Source: Chloroflexota bacterium
GTDB taxonomy: Bacteria; Chloroflexota; Dormibacteria; Dormibacterales; Dormibacteraceae
Assembly (NCBI GenBank): GCA_003446775.1
Contig: DMCH01000097.1
Span: forward strand, 37,800 to 45,831
Direction: 5' to 3'
Length of the DNA stretch: 8,032 nt
The position numbers and the translations under genes are program-made. The stretch's first letter is position 1, and each line of letters opens with the position of its first letter. The notes beneath the pieces are model-generated. The model ran no database searches, had not been told where the DNA came from, and was given only the letters and a program-made list of their open reading frames with translations. Below, in pieces: positions 1 through 6,264 of the stretch.

Positions 1-236
1 GCCGAAGGGGCCTGGACCTTGAGCACCGCGTCCGCCTCCCCCATCAGGGCGGCGGCGCCCTTGACGATCTTGGCGCCGGCCTGCTGGTAGGCCTCGTCGG
101 TGATGTATGCCGCCGACCCGGCGCCCGACTCGACGTTGACCTCGAGGGCGGCTGCGGCAAGCCTGGTCGCGGAATCAGGGACGAGCGCCACCCGGCGTTC
201 GTCGGGCGCGGTTTCCCTGGGGGTGCCGACCTTCAC
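1..236 (-). CDS. pntA: NAD(P) transhydrogenase alpha subunit, N-terminal part (partial)
   Basis: The minus strand from a GTG at 236 reads MKVGTPRETAPDERRVALVP and continues open to the window edge (78 complete codons). Visible signatures are RVALVP (residues 15-20), VESGAG (35-40), an AY pair at 49-50 and AGA at 53-55. These belong to the N-terminal domain shared by proton-translocating transhydrogenase alpha subunits and alanine dehydrogenase. The ETAPDERR start and the VESGAG/AGA spacing fit PntA better than alanine dehydrogenase. In the family, this subunit carries the NAD(H)-binding domain I and, with PntB, couples hydride transfer between NADH and NADP+ to proton movement across the membrane. 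GTG 236 was chosen because the family N-terminus (M-K-x-G-x-P-x-E) begins exactly there. No strong ribosome site is visible. It is divergent from korA across 88 bases. The catalytic core and the partner pntB lie outside the window, so the call rests on the N-terminus only. Confidence 0.82.
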   Translation of the reverse strand, partial: MKVGTPRETAPDERRVALVPDSATRLAAAALEVNVESGAGSAAYITDEAYQQAGAKIVKGAAALMGEADAVLKVQAPS

Positions 237-324
237 AAGTTGTGGACTCTACCCAATCGGCGACTTGAACACCTGGTTCGGCTCGCACGTACGCGTAAAA
301 TCCGACTCCGCTGTACATGACCAA
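237..324. promoter_or_regulatory. Divergent pntA / korA intergenic region with candidate korA -10 box
   Basis: These 88 bases separate two divergent starts (GTG 236 on minus, GTG 325 on plus) and are less GC-rich than the genes around them. On the plus strand TAAAAT at 296-301 resembles a sigma-70-type -10 box, with TGGTTC (274-279) 16 bases upstream as a weak -35. This would give a very short korA leader of under 20 bases. TTGAAC at 265-270 looks more like a -35 box but is too far away (25 bases). No ribosome site precedes GTG 325. For pntA, TAGAGT on the minus strand (complement of 247-252) is a weak -10 candidate. These are motif guesses only. Confidence 0.35.
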
Positions 325-2130
325 GTGACCAACCAGATCATCAACGACCTCACCATCCAGGCCGCCACCGTCAACGGCTCGGGGAGCCAGACGGCGAACC
401 TGATCCTGACCCGGGCGATCTTCCACATGGGCATCCCGGTCGCCCCCAAGAACGTCTTTCCTTCCAACATCGAGGGCCTGCCGACCTGGTACCAGCTTCG
501 GGTCACGACCCAGGGCCACATGGCGCGCCGGGACCAGGTCGACATCCTGATCGCCTTCAACCCGGCGACCTGGCACCAGGACCTGCGGACGGTGCGGCCG
601 GGTGGGGTGGTCGTACACGAGGAGGTCTTCTCGACCGCCGAAGCCCGCACGGACGTCACCTACTACCCGGTGCCTTTCTCCAAGCTCGCGAAGTCGAAGA
701 TCCAGAACGACACCTTGCGGAAGCAGCTGGCCAACATGATCTACGTCGGCGTCGTCGCCGGGCTGCTCGGCATCCCGTGGGAGGCTCTCGAGCACGCGGT
801 CACGCGGCAGTTCCTGTCCAAGCCCAAGGCGGTGCCGCTAAACCTCGACGCCATCAAGGTGGGCTTCGACTACTGGCAGGACAACTTCTCCAAGAAGGAC
901 CCGTACCGCCTGGAACCGATGACCGGGGTCGTGGACCAGAAGGTGCTTGTCGAAGGCAACCAGGCCGCTGCCCTGGGCGCACTGATGGGCGGCGTGACCG
1001 TGGCCGCCTGGTACCCGATCACCCCCTCGTCGTCGCTGTGCGAGAACCTCATCGCCTACGCGGAGCGATTCCGTACCGATCCCGAGACCGGCGAGAAACG
1101 AATCGCGGTCGTGCAGGCAGAGGACGAGCTCGCCGCCGTGGGGATGGCCATCGGAGCGGGATGGGCAGGGGCGCGCGCGATGACCTCGACGTCCGGGCCC
1201 GGCATCTCCTTGATGGCCGAGTTTGCAGGCCTCGGGTACTACGCCGAGGTGCCTGTCGTGATCTTCGACATCCAGCGCATCGGGCCTTCCACAGGACTCC
1301 CCACGCGCACCTCGCAGGCCGACGTCGGGTTTGCGTACACGCTGTCGCATGGCGACACCAAGCACCTGGTGCTGCTGCCGGGCACCGTCGAGGAGTGCTA
1401 CGAGTTCGCCCGCGACGCGTTCGATTACGCGGACCGATTCCAGACCCCGGTGTTCGTGCTTTCCGACCTCGACCTCGGCATGAACCTGTGGATGACGCCC
1501 GAGTTCAAGTACCCGGACAAGCCGTTCGACCGGGGGAAGGTGCTCTCAAAAGCCGACCTCGAACGCCTGGCCGGCGAGTGGGCGAGATATCGCGACGTCG
1601 ACGGTGACGGCGTGCCGTACCGCACGCTCCCAGGCACGGATCACCCCGCGGCCGGCTACTTCACGCGCGGATCCGGTCATGACGAGCATGCCCGCTACAC
1701 CGAGAGCGCTGAATCGTATGCGGCCAATATGGATCGGCTTTCGCGCAAGTTCGAGACGGCGCGCACCGCGCTGCCCGCGCCGGTGATCGACGAATCGGCC
1801 GGATCAAAGATCGGGCTCATCGCGTTTGGCTCCACGCACGCTGCCGTTCTTGAGTCGCGGTCGGCGCTCGCGGCGGCCAAGTTGCCCGTCGATTACCTGC
1901 GCATCCGGGCTCTGCCGCTGTCCGCGCAGGTCGTCGAGTTCGTCTCGCGACACGAGCGTGTGTACGTGATCGAGCAGAACCGCGACGGCCAGGTCTACGA
2001 CCTGATCCGCCTCGCTCTGCCTCCAGCGCTCGTCGACCGCCTGCGCTCCATCCGCCATTACGACGGCCAGCCGATCCCGGCCGACGCCATCACAGAACCA
2101 CTTCTCGAGTCGGAGGCCATCCCCGTATGA
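325..2130 (+). CDS. korA: 2-oxoacid:ferredoxin oxidoreductase, fused gamma-alpha subunit
   Basis: This 601-residue protein is the gamma-alpha chain of a two-subunit 2-oxoacid:ferredoxin oxidoreductase, most likely acting on 2-oxoglutarate; pyruvate or branched-chain oxoacids cannot be excluded. With KorB it decarboxylates a 2-oxoacid to acyl-CoA and reduces ferredoxin in the cytoplasm. Residues about 10-185 form the gamma domain (GSGSQTA at 18-24). The alpha pyrimidine-binding domain starts at VEGNQAAALGA (Gly211-Asn212), with YPITPSSS at 230-237, TSTSGPG at 287-293 and QRIGPSTGLPT from 317. A linker with PYRTLPGTDHP typical of KorA follows, then a C-terminal transketolase-C-like domain (about 495-600). 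The length fits the family (roughly 600-650). GTG 325 was chosen because homology starts there; reading further upstream in frame only runs antisense over pntA. The stop overlaps the korB start, implying translational coupling. No separate ferredoxin-like delta subunit is encoded alongside. Confidence 0.93.
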   Translation: MTNQIINDLTIQAATVNGSGSQTANLILTRAIFHMGIPVAPKNVFPSNIEGLPTWYQLRVTTQGHMARRDQVDILIAFNPATWHQDLRTVRPGGVVVHEEVFSTAEARTDVTYYPVPFSKLAKSKIQNDTLRKQLANMIYVGVVAGLLGIPWEALEHAVTRQFLSKPKAVPLNLDAIKVGFDYWQDNFSKKDPYRLEPMTGVVDQKVLVEGNQAAALGALMGGVTVAAWYPITPSSSLCENLIAYAERFRTDPETGEKRIAVVQAEDELAAVGMAIGAGWAGARAMTSTSGPGISLMAEFAGLGYYAEVPVVIFDIQRIGPSTGLPTRTSQADVGFAYTLSHGDTKHLVLLPGTVEECYEFARDAFDYADRFQTPVFVLSDLDLGMNLWMTPEFKYPDKPFDRGKVLSKADLERLAGEWARYRDVDGDGVPYRTLPGTDHPAAGYFTRGSGHDEHARYTESAESYAANMDRLSRKFETARTALPAPVIDESAGSKIGLIAFGSTHAAVLESRSALAAAKLPVDYLRIRALPLSAQVVEFVSRHERVYVIEQNRDGQVYDLIRLALPPALVDRLRSIRHYDGQPIPADAITEPLLESEAIPV

Positions 2131-3149
2131 GCGCAACCATCAACCGAATCGGCCTGCCGCGCGATGCGTATAAGGGCGCGGCCACCACGCTGTGCGCCGG
2201 GTGCGGCCACAACTCGATCACCAACCACATGATCAAGGCGCTCTACGAGCTCGGGGTGGAACCGCACCGCCTCGCCAAGATGTCCGGCATCGGGTGCTCT
2301 TCGAAGACGCCGGCGTATTTCGTCGAGTCCGCACATGGCTTCAACGGTGTGCATGGGCGCATGCCCGCCCTGACCACAGGCGCTCAGCTCGCCAACCGGC
2401 AGCTGATCATGCTCGGCGTTTCAGGCGACGGCGATACCGCATCGATCGGACTCGGCCAGTTCATGCACATGATCCGCCGCAACATCGACTGCACGTACAT
2501 CATCGAAGACAACGGCACCTATGGCCTCACCAAGGGCCAGTTCTCGGCCACGGCAGACCTCGGCTCGGTGCAGAAGAAGGGCGCGGTCAACACCTTCCAG
2601 CCGATCGACCCCTGCGCGGTGGCGCTGACCCTCGGCTGCACCTTCGTGGCGCGGTCCTTCAGCGGCGACGGCAAGCAAGTCGTGCCGCTGATCAAGGCGG
2701 CCATCGCCCACCGCGGCACCGCGGTCCTCGACATCATCTCGCCCTGCGTCACCTTCAACGACCACGACGGCTCGACCAAGAGCTACAGCTGGATCAAGGA
2801 CCACGAAGAGTCGATCGCGGACGTCTCCTTCATTCCGTTCTTCGAAGAGGTCCACGTCGATTACGAGCCGGGGACCGTGCGTGACGTCGAGCTCCACGAC
2901 GGGTCGCACATCCTGCTCAAGAAGCTGGGCGAGGACCACGACCCCACCGACCGCCGCGCCGCTATGAGGGTGATCGAAGAGGGCCGCTCGGCCGGCCACC
3001 TCGTCACCGGGCTGCTCTACCTCGACCCGGCCTCGGTCGACTTCGCCACCACGGAGCGGATCCCAGAGAGCCCGCTCGTGGACCTGAGCGAAGACGAGCT
3101 GCGGCTCACGAAAGACGAGTTCGCGCAGTTCATGTCCGAATTCGCCTGA
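2127..3149 (+). CDS. korB: 2-oxoacid:ferredoxin oxidoreductase, beta subunit
   Basis: This 340-residue protein is the thiamine-diphosphate and iron-sulfur subunit that pairs with KorA. Four cysteines match the family's [4Fe-4S] ligand pattern: Cys23 and Cys26 (CAGC), Cys57 (GIGCSSKTP) and Cys207 (SPCVTFN). The TPP-Mg site is GDGD at 100-103, followed by Asn129 and the YGLTKGQ motif at 132-138. The C-terminal part has the family's HDGS and DPTDR segments (about 253-282). The catalytic signature is intact, so it should be active. The start ATG overlaps the korA stop in an ATGA junction, so the two are an operon. The position before Asn129 is Asp (DNGTYGLTKGQ), where many relatives have Asn. Known enzymes of this two-subunit class supply ferredoxin-linked 2-oxoglutarate oxidation, for example in mycobacteria. 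Substrate choice between 2-oxoglutarate and pyruvate cannot be settled by reading. Confidence 0.93.
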   Translation: MSATINRIGLPRDAYKGAATTLCAGCGHNSITNHMIKALYELGVEPHRLAKMSGIGCSSKTPAYFVESAHGFNGVHGRMPALTTGAQLANRQLIMLGVSGDGDTASIGLGQFMHMIRRNIDCTYIIEDNGTYGLTKGQFSATADLGSVQKKGAVNTFQPIDPCAVALTLGCTFVARSFSGDGKQVVPLIKAAIAHRGTAVLDIISPCVTFNDHDGSTKSYSWIKDHEESIADVSFIPFFEEVHVDYEPGTVRDVELHDGSHILLKKLGEDHDPTDRRAAMRVIEEGRSAGHLVTGLLYLDPASVDFATTERIPESPLVDLSEDELRLTKDEFAQFMSEFA

Positions 3150-3226
3150 CCGGCACGGTCGACCCCCGCCCCCCGCCGGCCGAGCTGCTGCGCGGCACGA
3201 AGCTGGTTGCGCGGCGCGACCCGGCG

Positions 3227-3817
3227 ATGGCCCGGCTGATCAAGGCGGTCGGCCCGATGGAGATGCGCGCACCGTCCGACGATCGGTTTGCGGCCCTCGT
3301 GCGCTCGATCATGTTTCAGCAGCTGGCGGGTGCGGCGGCCAATGCGATCCACGGCCGCTTCCTCAAGCTGTTCGCGGACGGCCTGTCGCCGTCGGGCGTC
3401 CTCGCCCTTCCGGATGGAGCCATGCGTTCGGCCGGCGTGAGCGGCTCCAAGGCGGCCGCGATCACCGACCTCGCGCAGAAGGTGGACGACGGCACCGTCC
3501 CCCTCCACGACGTCGACTCGCTCTCGGACGACGAGCTGGTGGCGCGGATGGTGCAGGTCCGCGGCATCGGCCGGTGGACCGCAGAGATGTTCCTGATGTT
3601 CCAGCTGCGCCGGCTCGATGTCTGGCCGGTGGACGACTACGGCGTGCGGAAAGGTTGGGCGACCGCGCACGGGCTCAAAGCACCGCTCAAGCCGCGCGAG
3701 ATGCAAGCGGAAGGCGAGAAGTTTCGGCCGTACCGGTCGATCGCGGCGTGGTACTGCTGGCGAGTCGTGGATACCGTCCTGCCCGGCAAGCTCGAAAGCA
3801 AGCGGAAAAAGTCATAG
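3227..3817 (+). CDS. Compact AlkA-like DNA-3-methyladenine glycosylase (HhH-GPD)
   Basis: From ATG 3227 this gives 196 residues of an HhH-GPD base-excision repair glycosylase, which would remove alkylated purines such as 3-methyladenine from DNA. Visible marks are the fold entry FAALVRSIMFQQ (21-32), the helix-hairpin-helix VRGIGRWTAEMF (111-122), and WPVDDYGVRKG with the presumed catalytic Asp137, aligned with the second Asp of the E. coli AlkA DDY motif. The conserved C-terminal RPYRSIAAWYCWR also fits. The N-terminal AlkA domain is absent, as in other short members. The start is doubtful: codons directly upstream in frame read ELLRGTKLVARRDPA, which resembles the family's first helix, yet no in-frame ATG, GTG or TTG occurs between there and well inside korB. 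CTG 3146, overlapping the korB stop, is the best alternative (about 27 residues longer). It is probably co-transcribed with korAB. It ends four bases before the convergent kinase gene. Confidence 0.85.
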   Translation: MARLIKAVGPMEMRAPSDDRFAALVRSIMFQQLAGAAANAIHGRFLKLFADGLSPSGVLALPDGAMRSAGVSGSKAAAITDLAQKVDDGTVPLHDVDSLSDDELVARMVQVRGIGRWTAEMFLMFQLRRLDVWPVDDYGVRKGWATAHGLKAPLKPREMQAEGEKFRPYRSIAAWYCWRVVDTVLPGKLESKRKKS

Positions 3818-3821
3818 GCGG

Positions 3822-4481
3822 CTAGCGGCTGTAGCGGCGCCTCAGTCGCTCGATCGCCTTGTCGCTCATCGGCGGCCAGCCGTACGCGTCCAGGAACTCG
3901 CGCGCATGGCCGGGGCCGAAGTTGTACTGCAGCGTCCACACTCCCGCCGCGAGGTCGTCCTGCGGATCGCCGAGGCCCGCGAGGCCGAGGTCGATGAGAG
4001 CGCTCAGGCGCCCGTCCACCACCAGCACGTTGGGCAGGCAGTAGTCGCCGTGGATGAGGACGTGGCCGAGTTTGCGCTCGCCGAAGGGGCAGCCCGCGGC
4101 GTCGAGCGCGTGGATGTCGCGCAGGATCTCCCCCAAACGCCGGGCGACGCGTGACGGCTCCCAACCGAGGGAGGGGTCCGAGAGTGGCACCCCGCGCGCG
4201 GCGCGGGTCAGGAGCCAGTCGTCGCCGAAGCCGCCGAAGAGGCCCAGCACCTCGGGCACCGGCAGCCGGCCGGCCAGCCAGACCGTCCGATCGCGCTCAT
4301 CCTTCAAGTCGCCCGCGCGCTTGACGTAGACGGCACCGCTCTGGCCTTCGAGCCGCCAGACCGTCCCGGCCCAGCTCATCCACGCGAATTCCTTTTGCAG
4401 GCGGCTTCCGCCGACCGCGGCCAACGCGGCCGCCTGCACGGCCGGAGGAAGCCTCATAGACGATGACGACTTACGCTCCAT
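3822..4481 (-). CDS. Short APH(3')-like small-molecule kinase, lacking the aminoglycoside-loop segment
   Basis: This 219-residue protein belongs to the aminoglycoside phosphotransferase/choline-kinase fold and matches the APH(3') branch along most of its length. Seen are the ATP-binding Lys54 (VYVKR), DWLLT (88-92), CPF (131-133), the catalytic loop HGDYCLPN (144-151; Asp146 and Asn151), and IDLG (163-166) with metal-binding Asp164, followed by GDPQDDLA. In classical APH(3') enzymes such as NPTII about 55 residues separate CPF from HGD; here there are only ten, which explains the 219 versus about 264 residues. The C-terminus is basic (RRRYSR) rather than the family's acidic DEFF-like end. The catalytic machinery is intact, so it should phosphorylate something, but classical aminoglycoside binding is doubtful. 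GTG 4484 sits directly before ATG 4481, and ATG 4455-4457 is a later option; homology begins near the last. It is convergent with the glycosylase and divergent from the peptidase. Confidence 0.82.
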   Translation of the reverse strand: MERKSSSSMRLPPAVQAAALAAVGGSRLQKEFAWMSWAGTVWRLEGQSGAVYVKRAGDLKDERDRTVWLAGRLPVPEVLGLFGGFGDDWLLTRAARGVPLSDPSLGWEPSRVARRLGEILRDIHALDAAGCPFGERKLGHVLIHGDYCLPNVLVVDGRLSALIDLGLAGLGDPQDDLAAGVWTLQYNFGPGHAREFLDAYGWPPMSDKAIERLRRRYSR

Positions 4482-4484
4482 CAC

Positions 4485-4552
4485 TTCTATACGATGAAGT
4501 GTGGAGCGCGTGCACAGGCAAGCGCGCGCTCAACGGGTGTGGAGGGTGTGTG
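4485..4552. promoter_or_regulatory. Divergent kinase / peptidase intergenic region with inverted repeat
   Basis: This short region must serve the peptidase gene and probably the kinase gene. TATACG at 4488-4493 is a possible plus-strand -10 box; no good -35 is seen at the right distance. A perfect 7-base inverted repeat, GAGCGCG (4504-4510) and CGCGCTC (4525-4531) with a 14-base loop, lies between that box and the ribosome site. It could be an operator or a leader hairpin, but alternating GC repeats arise easily by chance in this composition. Confidence 0.3.
4541..4546 (+). promoter_or_regulatory. Ribosome binding site that decides the peptidase start
   Basis: GGAGGG lies six bases before ATG 4553, the strongest Shine-Dalgarno match noticed at any start in the window. 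It supports ATG 4553 over the earlier in-frame ATG at 4463, which would overlap the divergent kinase gene and add about 30 residues without family resemblance. Confidence 0.8.
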
Positions 4553-6253
4553 ATGGCTGCGAAGGTACTTCCGGATACTCCTGACGCGTTCAAGGACGCG
4601 TCCTGGCATGACGTTCTCCCGTACTACGAGGAACTGGCCACACGTCCCCTCGACACCGGGAACGTCGAGCCTTGGCTGGCCGACTGGTCTTTATTCGAGT
4701 CGCTGCTCTCGGAGGCCGCGGCGCTGGCAAACTTCGCCTACAGCTGCGACACCGCCGATCCAGATCGAGAGGCCGCACAGCTGCGCTTCGGGACCCAGAT
4801 CACGCCCCACGCACACGAGCAGCGGGTGCGGCTGCAAGCAAGGCTCGTCGAGCTCGGCTACGTGCGCCCAGGGCTCGAAACGATGATCCAGAGGTTTCGC
4901 AACCAGATAGACATCTTCGACGAGGCCAATGTGCCTCTGTTCGCGGAGATCTCAGAGCTGGGAACGCAGTGGGCCAAGATCAACGGCGCGATGACCGCCC
5001 AGTGGGACGGCGAAGAGAAGACCCCCGCCCAGCTCCTGCCGCTTCTGCTTTCCACCGACCGCGAAGTGCGGGAGCGCGCCTTCAGGCTTCGAGCCCAGCC
5101 CTACATCGAGCGACGTGACGTCCTGGCCGGCATCTTCGACCGCATGTACGACCTGCGGCAGAAGGTCGCCAAGAACGCCGGCTTCGCCAACTATCGCGAC
5201 TTTGCTCACCGCGAGAAGAACCGCTTCGACTACACGCCAGAGGACTGCCTGCGCTTTCACGTCGCGGTCGAGGAGGCTGTGCTGCCTGCAGTCGAACGGA
5301 TCAATGAAAAGCGCCGGAGCCGCATGAGCCTTGAGACCCTGCGCCCCTGGGACATGTCGGTGGATCCATCCGGCCGTGCCCCGCTCAAGCCGTTCGACGA
5401 CATCAGGGGCTTGATCGATCCCGCGGCGCCGATTTTCGCCCACGTCGACCCCGACTTCCGCGGCTACTACCAGGCCATGGACGACGCCGGCCTCCTCGAC
5501 CTGGACAATCGCAAGGGCAAGGCCCCCGGCGGTTACTGCACGACCCTGCCGTTCACGAAGCTGCCCCTGATCTTCATGAACGCGGTCGGCGTCGACGGCG
5601 ACCTGCGCACGCTGCTGCACGAGTCCGGCCACGCGTTCCATTCAGTGGAGGCCTCGAAGCTTCCGCTGCTGTTTCAGCGGCATCCGGGGTCCGAGATGGC
5701 CGAGGTGGCGTCGATGTCGATGGAGCTTCTCGCCTCGCCGTTCATAGGCAAGGAGAACGGCGGCTACTACTCAGAGCAGGACGCCAGGCGCTCGCGGGCC
5801 GATCTGCTCGAGGGCATCATCCTGTTCTTTCCTCATTGCGCGTCAGTCGATGCGTTCCAGCAATGGATCTACCTCGACGAAGCCGGACGCGATGCTGATG
5901 CGCGCGACCGCAAGTGGCTCGAGCTCAGGCGTCGCTTCGAAGCCACAACCGTCGACTGGACGGGGCTTGACCGCGAGCGCATCGCGCGCTGGTACATGCA
6001 GCCGCACTTCTTCGCGAGCCCGTTCTATTACATCGAGTACGGGATCGCGCAGCTCGGCGCCCTGCAGGTGTGGCGCAACAGCCTTCACGACCGCGAGGAT
6101 GCGGTGCGCAAGTACCGCGAGGCATTGGCGCTGGGCGCCAACCGGCCGCTACCCGAGCTGTTCAAGACTGCCGGCGCGAAACTCGTGTTCGATGCAGAAG
6201 GCATGCGCGAGCTCGTCAACCTGGTCGAGGAGGAGCTCGAGAAGCTCGACTAG
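4553..6253 (+). CDS. M3-family zinc oligoendopeptidase
   Basis: This 566-residue protein is a cytoplasmic metallo-oligopeptidase of family M3, related to oligoendopeptidase F and the thimet group, which cleaves short peptides during protein turnover or peptide nutrition. The zinc site is HESGH at residues 356-360, with catalytic Glu357 and zinc-binding His356 and His360. The third ligand is probably Glu384 in EMAEVASMSME, at the usual spacing. Downstream, FFASPFYYIEYGIAQLGAL (about 485-503) is the conserved C-terminal Tyr-rich substrate and transition-state region of the family. No signal peptide or membrane segment is seen. Length matches the family (about 550-600). The start is fixed by the GGAGGG six bases before the ATG. 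It is probably a single-gene unit: the kinase upstream is divergent, and the next gene converges 11 bases after the stop with no obvious terminator hairpin. The exact subfamily (PepF proper or a sister group) is uncertain, so no symbol is given. Confidence 0.93.
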   Translation: MAAKVLPDTPDAFKDASWHDVLPYYEELATRPLDTGNVEPWLADWSLFESLLSEAAALANFAYSCDTADPDREAAQLRFGTQITPHAHEQRVRLQARLVELGYVRPGLETMIQRFRNQIDIFDEANVPLFAEISELGTQWAKINGAMTAQWDGEEKTPAQLLPLLLSTDREVRERAFRLRAQPYIERRDVLAGIFDRMYDLRQKVAKNAGFANYRDFAHREKNRFDYTPEDCLRFHVAVEEAVLPAVERINEKRRSRMSLETLRPWDMSVDPSGRAPLKPFDDIRGLIDPAAPIFAHVDPDFRGYYQAMDDAGLLDLDNRKGKAPGGYCTTLPFTKLPLIFMNAVGVDGDLRTLLHESGHAFHSVEASKLPLLFQRHPGSEMAEVASMSMELLASPFIGKENGGYYSEQDARRSRADLLEGIILFFPHCASVDAFQQWIYLDEAGRDADARDRKWLELRRRFEATTVDWTGLDRERIARWYMQPHFFASPFYYIEYGIAQLGALQVWRNSLHDREDAVRKYREALALGANRPLPELFKTAGAKLVFDAEGMRELVNLVEEELEKLD

Positions 6254-6264
6254 CGCGCGACCGC

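Noticed and set aside
284..297. Palindromic CGTACG in the pntA-korA spacer as an operator
   Set aside because: Only the central six bases are symmetric and the flanks do not pair, so it is too short to support a site.
100..324. Extra 75 N-terminal codons upstream of korA in the same frame
   Set aside because: This part runs antisense over the pntA N-terminus and has no resemblance to the gamma domain; family sequence begins at GTG 325.
777..1607. Plus-strand 276-codon frame inside korA
   Set aside because: It is a second-frame shadow with Arg/Gly-rich low-complexity sequence; korA motifs occupy the other frame throughout.
3017..3706. Minus-strand open frame of 229 codons opposite korB end and the compact glycosylase
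   Set aside because: It is antisense to clear coding sequence with intact motifs, has no family signature, and is rich in Arg/His as expected of a shadow frame.
3637..4164. Minus-strand 175-codon frame overlapping the kinase
   Set aside because: It is Pro/Arg-rich in an alternative frame; the APH motifs (HGDYCLPN, IDLG) lie in the 3822-4481 frame.
4463..4552. Earlier ATG for the M3 peptidase adding 30 residues
   Set aside because: It has no ribosome site, overlaps the divergent kinase start, and adds Cys/Gly-rich sequence unlike the family; ATG 4553 has GGAGGG at six bases.
4952..5641. Minus-strand open frame of 229 codons opposite the peptidase
   Set aside because: It lies fully opposite the conserved M3 coding region and shows no domain of its own.
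6254..6264. Possible terminator between the convergent peptidase and glycosylase
   Set aside because: The gap is only 11 bases and I see no stem followed by a T-run on either strand; the 3818-3821 gap is likewise too short.
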